Assembly (NCBI GenBank): GCA_029782355.1
Contig: JAKOUY010000002.1
Coordinates: 1 to 64,000 of the forward strand
Direction of reading: 5' to 3'
DNA from: Actinomycetes bacterium
GTDB taxonomy: Bacteria > Actinomycetota > Acidimicrobiia > Acidimicrobiales > Ilumatobacteraceae
DNA: 64,000 nt
Below are positions 44,817 to 51,643 of the stretch, in pieces. Position numbers and translations under genes: made by a program. The notes under the pieces were generated by a model. It did not search any database, had not been told where the DNA came from, and saw only the letters and a program-made list of their open reading frames with translations. Position 1 is the stretch's first letter, and every line of letters starts with the position of its first letter.

Positions 44817-46187
44817 TCAGGGCGACGAGGCGTTGGTCGGCGGGAACCCGGCGGGCGCCACGGTGGTGGAGGTGGTGCTGGTGCTGGTGGTCGAGGAGGT
44901 CGAGGTGGTGGGTGGCACGGTGGTGCTCGTCGTCGTGGTCGTGGTGGTCGGTGGGGTGTCGCCGTGGCGCAGCGCCACCAGGCCGAGCACCGTAGCCACC
45001 GTGGCGATCGTGGCGATCGCGAGCCAGAACAGGAACCGGCCGGGAGTCATGAACTGGCGGGGCGACGCCGCCACGGCTGCGGGCGAGGTGGCGGCCGCGA
45101 CCACGCCGGGCTCGTCGGCCGGGCCGTCCTCCAGCCAGGTCGGGGCGTGCAGATCGATGGGCGGCTCGTGGTCGTAGTCCGGCGCGGCCTGGCCCTCGAG
45201 CACGTCGACGACGAGCACGGTGATGTTGTCCCGCCCGCCGGCCCGGTTGGCCTCCTCGACCAGCGCCTCGGCACAGTCCTGGGGGTTCTCCACCGCGCTG
45301 GCGACCTCGGCGATGCGGGTGTCGTCGACCTCGTCCACCAGGCCGTCGCTGCAGACGATGAACCGGTCGGCCAGCACCAGTGGGACCACCCAGCTGTCGA
45401 CGCGCACCGTCGGGTCGATGCCGAGGGCCCGGGTGACGATGTTGCGCCGCGGGTGGGCGCGGGCCTCGTGCTCGGTGATGTGCCCGGTGGCCAGCAGCTC
45501 CTGGACGTAGCTGTGGTCGATGGTCATCCGCCGCAGGTGACCGTGGCGCAGCACGTAGGTCCGTGAGTCGCCGACGTTGACGATGGCCAGGCGGCCGCTG
45601 TACGGCCCGGGCGGCGGCTCGGTGGGGTCGATCACCGGCACCTGGTCGGTGTCGCCGGTGCCCGGGTACAGCACGACCAGCCCGGTGATGGTGGTGCCCA
45701 TGCCGCGCTGGTCGAGGTCGGCGTGGGCCTCGTGGAAGATCGAGGCGTTGGCTTCGATGGTGGCGGCGACGACCACACCGATGCTGGAGGCCCCGTCGGA
45801 CAGGCGGTCCTCCAGCACGGTGACGGCGATCTCGCTGGCCACCTCGCCGGCGGCGTGACCGCCCATGCCGTCGGCGACGACGAACAGGTTGGGGGTGACG
45901 GCGAAGTTGTCCTCGTTCTCCGGTCGGGTGCGCCCGGTGTGGCTGGCCGCCCCCCAGCGCAGCGCCGGCGGGTCCGAGCGACGCCGGGTCGGGGCCGTGG
46001 CCGGTATCGGCCGGGTGGGGTCGAGGTCCGGGTCGCGCTGGCCCGCGTCGGCGCCCGGCTGGATCCGGCCGTCCCCGTTCAGGGAGCCGCTGCGGCGACC
46101 GTCGCCGTCGCGGCGCGCCTCATCGTGGTGGGCGTCGCCGTCCGGGGCGGTGCCGCCCGGTCGTGCCGGGCCGTCGGTCACGTCCAT
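44817..46187 (-). CDS. pstP: PP2C-type Ser/Thr protein phosphatase PstP
   Basis: The 456-residue protein has a PP2C domain at about 78-325 with RPENEDNFAV, VVADGMGGHAAGE, NVGDSRTYVLRHG, IVCSDGLVDEVDD and GRDNITVLVVD, which carry the metal-binding aspartates. A membrane helix lies at about 382-404. Unlike mycobacterial PstP it has an acidic/basic N-terminal extension of about 75 residues, and its outside part is only a Thr/Ser-rich tail of about 50 residues. It reverses PknB phosphorylation. TGATG overlap with fhaB. Confidence 0.93.
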   Translation of the reverse strand: MDVTDGPARPGGTAPDGDAHHDEARRDGDGRRSGSLNGDGRIQPGADAGQRDPDLDPTRPIPATAPTRRRSDPPALRWGAASHTGRTRPENEDNFAVTPNLFVVADGMGGHAAGEVASEIAVTVLEDRLSDGASSIGVVVAATIEANASIFHEAHADLDQRGMGTTITGLVVLYPGTGDTDQVPVIDPTEPPPGPYSGRLAIVNVGDSRTYVLRHGHLRRMTIDHSYVQELLATGHITEHEARAHPRRNIVTRALGIDPTVRVDSWVVPLVLADRFIVCSDGLVDEVDDTRIAEVASAVENPQDCAEALVEEANRAGGRDNITVLVVDVLEGQAAPDYDHEPPIDLHAPTWLEDGPADEPGVVAAATSPAAVAASPRQFMTPGRFLFWLAIATIATVATVLGLVALRHGDTPPTTTTTTTSTTVPPTTSTSSTTSTSTTSTTVAPAGFPPTNASSP

Positions 46188-46744
46188 CAGTCGGCCTCGA
46201 AGACGGTCTGCCCGACCTGCAGGCTGTCGCCGCGGTCGAGCACGGTGATCTCGGCGATGCGCCGGCCGTTGACGAAGGTGCCGTTGGTGGAGCCCATGTC
46301 CTCGACGCGCACGTGGCCGTCGAGCCGGAACACCCGGGCGTGCAGGCCGCTGGCGAAGGTGTCCGAGGCCAGCGAGATGATGCAGGTGTCGTTGCGCCCG
46401 ATGGTCAGCTCGCGGTCGACGGCGAACTCGGCGCCCTTGTGCTCCTTGGGCGACACGATGACCAGCTTGTTGGCGATGCCGCCCTTGCCGCGGCGGACCT
46501 TGATCCGCCCTGACGAGCCGGCCGGCACGGGCGCGCCGGCGGTGACGTCGACGGGCGCGACGGTGCGCGGCATCGACTTGGCCAACGGCGCGGGGGTGCC
46601 GGTGTTGTGCTGGAACGGGCTGCGCTTGGGCTGGCGGACCTCGCTCCACACCGCCCACAGGACGCGGGCGAAGAACAGGTACAACAGTGCCAGCAGGGCG
46701 TACTTCAGGACACCCAGCAGATCCTCGGTGGCGCCGAGGATCAC
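46187..46744 (-). CDS. fhaB: FHA-domain protein FhaB (FipA)
   Basis: The 185-residue protein has an N-terminal membrane helix (VLKYALLALLYLFFARVLW), a basic linker and a C-terminal FHA domain with LTIGRNDTCIISLA, SGLHARVFRLDG and DMGSTNGTFVNGRRI. FHA domains bind phosphothreonine; the mycobacterial FhaB links PknA/B signalling to the divisome. The GTG start overlaps the fhaA stop by 4 bp (GTGA), and its stop overlaps pstP. Confidence 0.92.
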   Translation of the reverse strand: MILGATEDLLGVLKYALLALLYLFFARVLWAVWSEVRQPKRSPFQHNTGTPAPLAKSMPRTVAPVDVTAGAPVPAGSSGRIKVRRGKGGIANKLVIVSPKEHKGAEFAVDRELTIGRNDTCIISLASDTFASGLHARVFRLDGHVRVEDMGSTNGTFVNGRRIAEITVLDRGDSLQVGQTVFEAD

Positions 46745-47403
46745 AGGGCCTCGAAGCGCATGTGGGTGCTGCCCACGCTGAGGATGTCGCCGTCGTTCAG
46801 CGGCTGGTCCGCCTGCAGGCGGATGCCGTTGACCATGGTGCCGTTGGTCGAACCGAGGTCGCGGGCGACGAACCCGGTGCCCGAGGCGCGCACCTCGGTG
46901 TGCTTGCGGCTGACGTTCGGGTCGGCCAGGGCGACGTCGCACTCCGGCAGGCGGCCGATGACGATCACCGGTCGGTCGAGGGCGATGCGCTGGCCGGACG
47001 GCAGGATCAACGAGCCGACGCCCGCCACGCCCACGCCCTCGCGCATCCGCGAGGTGACGTCGAAGCGCCCGGGCTTGTGCTCCGGGTCGGTCTCCAGGTC
47101 GACGGCGACCGGACCCATGAAGTGGTAGCCCTCGGCGCGGGCGTACTCGCGCACGCTCTCGGCCAGCTCGGTGCGCAGGGCCTCCTGGATGTCGGCGAAC
47201 GCCGCGGCGTCCTTCTCGCTCAGCCGGATGGTGAACTCGTTGGGGACGATGCGCCGGCCCTTGACGTCGACGCTGCGGTGATCGTCCATCTCGCGCAGAA
47301 GCCGCCGGCCGAGCTCGACCGGGCGGATGCCGGAACGTGATCCACGGGAAAACACGCCCTCGACCATACGCTCCAGACCGCGCTCGAACCCCTGCAATCC
47401 CAT
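46741..47403 (-). CDS. fhaA: DUF3662-FHA protein FhaA, short form
   Basis: The 220-residue protein has a DUF3662 domain (GFERGLERMVEGVFSRG, VELGRRLLREMDDHRS, VPNEFTIRLSEKD) and a C-terminal FHA domain (VIVIGRLPECDVAL, NVSRKHTEVRA, DLGSTNGTMVNG). In mycobacteria FhaA binds phosphorylated PknB/MviN and is much longer because of a repetitive linker; here the two domains are joined directly. ATG 47403 is the first codon that gives the conserved N-terminus; the longer frame to 47625 is repetitive non-coding DNA. It is the first gene of the wall-signalling operon. Confidence 0.92.
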   Translation of the reverse strand: MGLQGFERGLERMVEGVFSRGSRSGIRPVELGRRLLREMDDHRSVDVKGRRIVPNEFTIRLSEKDAAAFADIQEALRTELAESVREYARAEGYHFMGPVAVDLETDPEHKPGRFDVTSRMREGVGVAGVGSLILPSGQRIALDRPVIVIGRLPECDVALADPNVSRKHTEVRASGTGFVARDLGSTNGTMVNGIRLQADQPLNDGDILSVGSTHMRFEAL

Positions 47404-47475
47404 CCCGCCCAGGGTAGTAGCGCCACCCCATCCCCGTCCGCCAGCCCACCCCGCGAGCGAGATCGCCACCCAGGC

Positions 47476-47551
47476 CCGGCCGCCAGCCCGCCGCCTCAGC
47501 GGGCCGCCAGCCGGCCGCCAGCCCGCCGTCAGCCGGCCGCCAGCCCGCCGC
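47476..47551. repeat. GC-rich tandem repeats upstream of fhaA
   Basis: A unit AGCCGGCCGCCAGCCCGCCG recurs at about 47509 and 47531 with a 22-bp period, and a related copy lies at about 47476. It sits in the gene-free stretch 47404-47865 upstream of fhaA. Apart from these repeats and the two-copy 90-bp repeat further right, I see no gene in that stretch; the fhaA promoter must lie within it. Confidence 0.65.
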
Positions 47552-47591
47552 TGCACTCCGCCCCCGCCCCCGACGCCCCGTGACCCCTCCC

Positions 47592-47681
47592 GAGCCCATG
47601 GGCGCGGAAACTCCCGCTCTTGCACGTTTGCGCCCCCACGTGAGCGGAATCATGCACGGCACACGTCAACTTGGCCGCGCG
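47592..47681. repeat. Two-copy ~90-bp repeat, copy 1
   Basis: A block starting near CCCATGGGCGCGGA and ending near TTGGCCGCGCG is matched without any gap by a second copy exactly 153 bp to the right (about 81% identical over the 86 bases I aligned). Both contain TGCACGT, CCCACGTG and ATCATGCAC. Neither copy lies in a recognisable gene. Confidence 0.75.
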
Positions 47682-47744
47682 ACCGAGCGACCTCCCGAGC
47701 CGTTGCCCGACTCACGTCCTCGCCGCCCCCTGCTGCGCCGCCCC

Positions 47745-47834
47745 GATCCCATGGGCGCGGAGAGTCTCGCTCATGCACGTCTGCGCTCCCACGTGCGCTG
47801 GATCATGCACCGCAGATGCCAGGTTGGCCGCACG
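47745..47834. repeat. Two-copy ~90-bp repeat, copy 2
   Basis: This is the second copy of the block at 47592-47681, offset by exactly 153 bp with substitutions only. It lies about 30 bp before tRNA-Leu. A conserved element of unknown role, possibly a dispersed intergenic repeat or the tRNA-Leu promoter region and its duplicate. Confidence 0.75.
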
Positions 47835-47865
47835 TCGAGCGTGAGGTAGCTTGTGCCTTCCACTC

Positions 47866-47948
47866 GGGCGAGTGGCGGAATGGCAGACGCGCTGGCTTCA
47901 GGTGCCAGTGTTCGCAAGGACGTGGGGGTTCAAGTCCCCCCTCGCCCA
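47866..47948 (+). tRNA. tRNA-Leu (anticodon CAG)
   Basis: Acceptor stem GGGCGAG pairs with CTCGCCC (47941-47947), discriminator A at 47948. The anticodon arm CTGGC-TTCAGGT-GCCAG has anticodon CAG for leucine codon CUG. A long variable arm (GTGTTCGCAAGGACGT region) marks it as a type II tRNA, and the T arm carries GGGTTCAAGTCCC. CCA is not encoded (CAA follows). A leucine tRNA at this spot upstream of fhaA is also found in mycobacteria (leuT). Confidence 0.96.
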
Positions 47949-48030
47949 CAACAGGGAACCTGCTTGGCGCGAGTTCGTAGTGTCCGGATGAGCAGGCCAC
48001 GGGCGTCCGGGAACATGGCGAGCGGGCTCG

Positions 48031-49137
48031 TCACTGCAGAACCCAGAACTTCCATCCGGGTGGTGGCATCGGTAGGTCGGGCGAAGGTGTCCAACCCGGA
48101 GGCGGCTCCCAGCCCTCGGGGACGTTCCAGCCGCGGGGCGGGTTGAACCGCACCGTTGGTCTCGGCGGGATGGAGACCGCGGCCATGGACATGGCGGCGA
48201 TCGGCGGAGCGAGCGCCACTCCGGGTGCTCCAGCGGGCAGGCTCGCCAACCACTCTGAAGTGAGTTCGTGCGAGCGCATCACGAACAAGGTCACCTCTGC
48301 CTTGAGTCGGTTGCCCTGCACGAGAGCCCGCACCACGGCGAGATGACCAGACGCTCCAAGGTGACGGACGACGGGGAGCAGTTCGCTGCTCATCTTCGGC
48401 GTCAGCTGCCCGACGCGCCGGTCATCGATGCGAACCTCGATCAGTTCGGGTCGCGACTTCTTGGTCTCGTCGATGAAGGCGTGGAGCGTCGCATGGACCC
48501 ACGTCTCCCCTTCGGGCCGCACGTGCGGTGCGATGGCATCGAGGTGGTGCTCCTCGCCGAGCACCTGGATAGCAGACCCCTGCGGAATGACGACGTGAGC
48601 TGTGGTCGGAGGGCGATTGACCGGCACACAGAGATGTGGTTCGGCGAGGCAGATCGAGGCTCGGCAGTGGAAGACCGTCTGGTGGCGTTCGTGGTCGTTC
48701 CGGTCGTACACCGTTTCGATCCACTCCGACGCGCGCAGACTGCACAGCACTTGAGCGCGAAAGGCCGAGACCTCGAGGTGCTGGAGCAACGCCTGGTAGT
48801 TGGGCGCGACGTCCCGCGGCAGGTAGCCGATGTGGACGCCCCTCACGACCACCGCAACCGCCTGACGATCGTGCGGATTGCTCGGCTCCCGAACCAGGTC
48901 AGCCTCACACTCGAGTCGGGCGTCGTTCGGCAGCATCCGGGGGAACAGGGCACGGATCGCCTCCGTTCGGTACGAGACGCCGACGACTTCCTGATTGGGC
49001 CAGTCGTTTCGACGCCACAGGAGGAACGGTCTCGCCATCGATGGCGGCGGAACCGACCCGAGCGAAGCTGACGACGAGGGAACGGCCTCCGTTTGGGGAG
49101 CTCCCTGCGGTGAGCGAAGTCGTTCGAAGAGCCCCAT
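48031..49137 (-). CDS. HIRAN-domain protein with PxGW-repeat tail
   Basis: The 368-residue protein starts MGLFERLRSP, has a HIRAN-like domain at about 50-120 (VVGVSYRTEAIRALFP, then PSNPHDRQAVAVVVRGVHIGYLP), a middle region with a second similar beta module (VRIDDRRVGQLTPKMSSEL), and a tail with four GW motifs (PPRGWNVPEGW, PPPGW twice). HIRAN domains bind 3' DNA ends in HLTF-type helicases; no helicase part exists here. ATG 49137 follows AAGGAGGG with ideal spacing. The gene is clearly less GC-rich than its neighbours and converges on tRNA-Leu, which suggests acquisition by transfer. Confidence 0.72.
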   Translation of the reverse strand: MGLFERLRSPQGAPQTEAVPSSSASLGSVPPPSMARPFLLWRRNDWPNQEVVGVSYRTEAIRALFPRMLPNDARLECEADLVREPSNPHDRQAVAVVVRGVHIGYLPRDVAPNYQALLQHLEVSAFRAQVLCSLRASEWIETVYDRNDHERHQTVFHCRASICLAEPHLCVPVNRPPTTAHVVIPQGSAIQVLGEEHHLDAIAPHVRPEGETWVHATLHAFIDETKKSRPELIEVRIDDRRVGQLTPKMSSELLPVVRHLGASGHLAVVRALVQGNRLKAEVTLFVMRSHELTSEWLASLPAGAPGVALAPPIAAMSMAAVSIPPRPTVRFNPPRGWNVPEGWEPPPGWTPSPDLPMPPPGWKFWVLQ

Positions 49138-49303
49138 CGTCTCCCTCCTTGCTCCCGCGTTGTCGGCCGGAGCTACTCGCAGTCTCTCACGTCCTCGGCC
49201 CGACTCGCTCCTGACGCACCCACACCAGTCGTGAGGCGTCCGATGCTGCTCAGCCAGTCGGGCGTCGGCGGTGCGGGGTGCCCGAACCGGTACGGTCGGA
49301 CGG

Positions 49304-49924
49304 GTGAACGCGAACCGGTGGCTGGCGATGGTGGAGGGCAACCCCGGGCACTCGGCGTGGTACATCGAGCGGTTCCGGGCGATGGCGGCCGCCGGCAACG
49401 ATCTCGACGGAGAGGCCCGGATGGTCGATGCCATGGTGCCCCGCCACGCCCGGATCCTCGACGCCGGGTGCGGTCCCGGGCGGGTCGGCGGCCGGCTGGC
49501 CGAGCTGGGCCACACGGTGGTCGGGGTGGACATCGACCCGGCACTGATTGCCGCCGCCGAGCACGACCATCCCGGCCCGACCTGGCTGGTGGGCGACCTG
49601 GCCGAGTTCGACCTGGTGGAGCACGGCATCACCCAGCCGTTCGACGTGATCGTCTCGGCCGGCAACGTGATGACCTTTCTCGACCCGGCGACCAACGCCC
49701 TCGTGCTGCAGCGGCTCGCCGCCCACCTGGCCGACGACGGTCGGCTCGTCGTCGGCTTCGGCGCCGGGCGCGGCTACGCCTTCGACGACTTCTTCGCCGA
49801 CGCCGCGTCCGCCGGCCTGATCGCCCACGTCCGCCTGTCGACGTGGGACCTGCGGCCGTTCACCGAGCAGTCCGACTTCCTGGTCGCGGTGCTCGGGCCG
49901 GCCAGCACCGAGGCCACGCCGTGA
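49304..49924 (+). CDS. Class I SAM-dependent methyltransferase
   Basis: The 206-residue protein has the SAM-binding motif ILDAGCGPGRVGGRLAELG near residue 55, the acidic VVGVDIDPALIAAAE, and DVIVSAGNVMTFLDP as motif II/III. The substrate is unknown. The GTG at 49304 gives NANRWLAMVEGNPGHSAWYI, a normal N-terminus. Its stop overlaps the GTG of the DUF1971 cupin gene by 4 bp, an arrangement that recalls tehB-like methyltransferase/DUF1971 fusions linked with tellurite response, although such a role is only a suggestion. Confidence 0.85.
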   Translation: MNANRWLAMVEGNPGHSAWYIERFRAMAAAGNDLDGEARMVDAMVPRHARILDAGCGPGRVGGRLAELGHTVVGVDIDPALIAAAEHDHPGPTWLVGDLAEFDLVEHGITQPFDVIVSAGNVMTFLDPATNALVLQRLAAHLADDGRLVVGFGAGRGYAFDDFFADAASAGLIAHVRLSTWDLRPFTEQSDFLVAVLGPASTEATP

Positions 49925-50286
49925 GCGGCGAGCGCGATCGACTCCCGGACAGGCTCGAACTGGTCCGCACCACCGAGACCTTCGACCAGCACACCGCCCC
50001 TGCCGGGCTCCGCCGCGCCCACCGGGTGGCGGCCGGCGTGTGGGCTCGTCTCGTCGTGCACACCGGCGAGGTCCGCTTCGTGTTCGAGGACGACACCGAC
50101 CGGCCCCGAACCGTCGGTGCCGGGCAACACGTGGTCATCCCCCCGCAGCGACCGCATCACGTCGAGTTCCCCGGACCAGCGACCCTGGCGATCGAGTTCT
50201 ACCGGCCGCCGGCGAACGAACCCGGCCCGGTACCCGGGCAGGAGAGCACCGGGCTGACCGGCGGCGACCCGGTTCCCGACCACTGA
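49921..50286 (+). CDS. DUF1971-like cupin protein
   Basis: The 121-residue protein has FDQHTAPAGLRRAHRVAAGVWARLVVHTGEVRF and PPQRPHHVEFPGPATLAIEFYR (given in parts: RRAHRVAAGVW, PPQRPHHVEFPG). This is the small single-domain cupin of the DUF1971 family, sometimes fused to TehB methyltransferases. Here it is a separate gene but overlaps the methyltransferase by 4 bp. No clear metal-binding His trio can be assigned with certainty. Function unknown. Confidence 0.75.
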   Translation: MSGERDRLPDRLELVRTTETFDQHTAPAGLRRAHRVAAGVWARLVVHTGEVRFVFEDDTDRPRTVGAGQHVVIPPQRPHHVEFPGPATLAIEFYRPPANEPGPVPGQESTGLTGGDPVPDH

Positions 50287-50341
50287 TCGACTCAGCCGCC
50301 CGAGTCGCAGTCGTACCGGCCGCGCCGGGCGTCCATCGGGC

Positions 50342-51463
50342 TCAGCCGCCCGGATAGCGGTCCAGCCAGGTCCGCACTCGGGCATCGATCGGCTCCCACT
50401 CGCCGCCGACCCCCTCGCCGTAGAAGGCATCGACCAGATCATCGGCCACGCGGGTGATCACACCAGCCAGCTCCAAGCCGTCCAGCCACGGAGGAGGGAT
50501 CGATGCCGCGCCATGGATCACCCCGAGCAGGTTGCCGGCGATCGCTGCGGTCGAGTCGGTGTCGCCGGAGTGGTTGGCCGCCAGCGTCACGCCATCGAGC
50601 GGCCCGTCGGCCACCAGGGCGCAGAGCACGGCGATCGCCAGGGCCTCCTCGCCCACCCACGCCCCACCCAGCGACTCGATGGTCGCCACGCTCGGTCGGC
50701 CGGCCGACGCCACCTCCCGGGCCCGGGCCACGGCGGCCAGCGTCTCGGCGTGGCCGGAATACCCACGCAGCTGCTCGGTCGCCGTGTCGAGGGCGCCGTC
50801 CAGCGTGGCGCCGGCGAACAGCTCGGCCACCGCCGACGCCAGGAACCCGGCCGGCAGGTAGCCACTGGGGTGGCCGTGGGTCAGGGCCCCGGCCTCGGCC
50901 CCCAGGCGGAACGGGTCGATGGCCGTGGTCAGCCCGACCGGAGCGGTGCGCATGACCCCGCCGCAGCCCTTGGAGTCGTTGATCGGCTCGTCGATGGTGC
51001 CGGTCCGCCCGCTGCGCAACGCCGACAGGCAGGTGTTGCCCGGCGCCCGCCGCGACCACAGTTCGGGCACCGACATCAACCAGCCCTCGGGACCCCGCGG
51101 TGGCGCTGCCTGCCCCGGTCCGGCCCGGTCCTGGGTGGTCAGCCATCGCCAGTAGGACCGCTGGATCATCGACGGCACGTGGACGATGCCGCGGTGTCGG
51201 GCGCGGACCAGCGCCCGAATCAGACCCTCGGCGGTGAACAGGGTCATCTGCGTGTCGTCCGTGATCGCCCCGCGTCGCCCGTAGGCCGGCTCGAAGCCGG
51301 TCACGCCCAGCGGCCCGAACCGTCGGCGGATCTCCGCCCAATCCATGAACTCGACCGGCGCACCGAGCGCATCACCGATGGCGCCGAGCAGCAGACACCC
51401 GCGAGCCCGATCACGACGCACGTCCAAGCTCGTCGAGTCCCCGGCTGCCTCCTCCTCGCTCAC
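50342..51463 (-). CDS. ADP-ribosylglycohydrolase (DraG/ARH family)
   Basis: The 373-residue protein has GCLLLGAIGDALGAPVEF near residue 22, the metal-binding ITDDTQMTLF, SKGCGGVMRTAPVGL, and HSGDTDSTAAIAGNLLG near the C-terminus with two more metal ligands. These are the dimagnesium ADP-ribosylhydrolase motifs. It would remove ADP-ribose from proteins or hydrolyse related compounds. No ADP-ribosyltransferase is adjacent. GTG 51463 was chosen to include the acidic N-terminus; a start nearer to the conserved domain is possible. Confidence 0.88.
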   Translation of the reverse strand: MSEEEAAGDSTSLDVRRDRARGCLLLGAIGDALGAPVEFMDWAEIRRRFGPLGVTGFEPAYGRRGAITDDTQMTLFTAEGLIRALVRARHRGIVHVPSMIQRSYWRWLTTQDRAGPGQAAPPRGPEGWLMSVPELWSRRAPGNTCLSALRSGRTGTIDEPINDSKGCGGVMRTAPVGLTTAIDPFRLGAEAGALTHGHPSGYLPAGFLASAVAELFAGATLDGALDTATEQLRGYSGHAETLAAVARAREVASAGRPSVATIESLGGAWVGEEALAIAVLCALVADGPLDGVTLAANHSGDTDSTAAIAGNLLGVIHGAASIPPPWLDGLELAGVITRVADDLVDAFYGEGVGGEWEPIDARVRTWLDRYPGG

Positions 51464-51503
51464 CGGGCCATCCTGCCAGCACGGTGCGGGGAGCACTCCA
51501 CCG

Positions 51504-51557
51504 CCGTTCTGGGGAGGGAGAGAGGGCGACGTGCGCTTCTGTCCCTCCACAGAACGG
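51504..51557. promoter_or_regulatory. 16-bp-arm hairpin between the glycohydrolase and phosphoketolase genes
   Basis: CCGTTCTGGGGAGGGA (51504-51519) and TCCCTCCACAGAACGG (51542-51557) pair with one mismatch around a 22-nt loop. The element lies upstream of both divergent genes. It could be an operator, a transcription block protecting each promoter, or a 5' leader structure of phosphoketolase mRNA. Confidence 0.6.
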
Positions 51558-51577
51558 GGCGGGGGCGGTTGGGAACC

Positions 51578-51591
51578 CGAGTGTTCACTCG
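51578..51591. promoter_or_regulatory. 14-bp perfect palindrome upstream of phosphoketolase
   Basis: CGAGTG-TT-CACTCG is a perfect inverted repeat 52 bp before the phosphoketolase start codon, a usual place for an operator. No regulator gene is adjacent, so the binding protein is unknown. Confidence 0.5.
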
Positions 51592-51643
51592 TTGGACGTG
51601 CGGCGGACCTGGGCGCGATGCCCACCACCGGTACCGTGACACC

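Noticed and set aside
47404-47625. N-terminal extension of FhaA up to 47625
   Set aside because: The extra 74 codons are translated GC-rich tandem repeats (WRPAGG-like); homology to DUF3662 begins at ATG 47403.
47866-47948. tRNA-Sec, considered because selA and selB are present
   Set aside because: The anticodon is CAG and the stem lengths are those of a normal leucine tRNA; no UCA anticodon is present.
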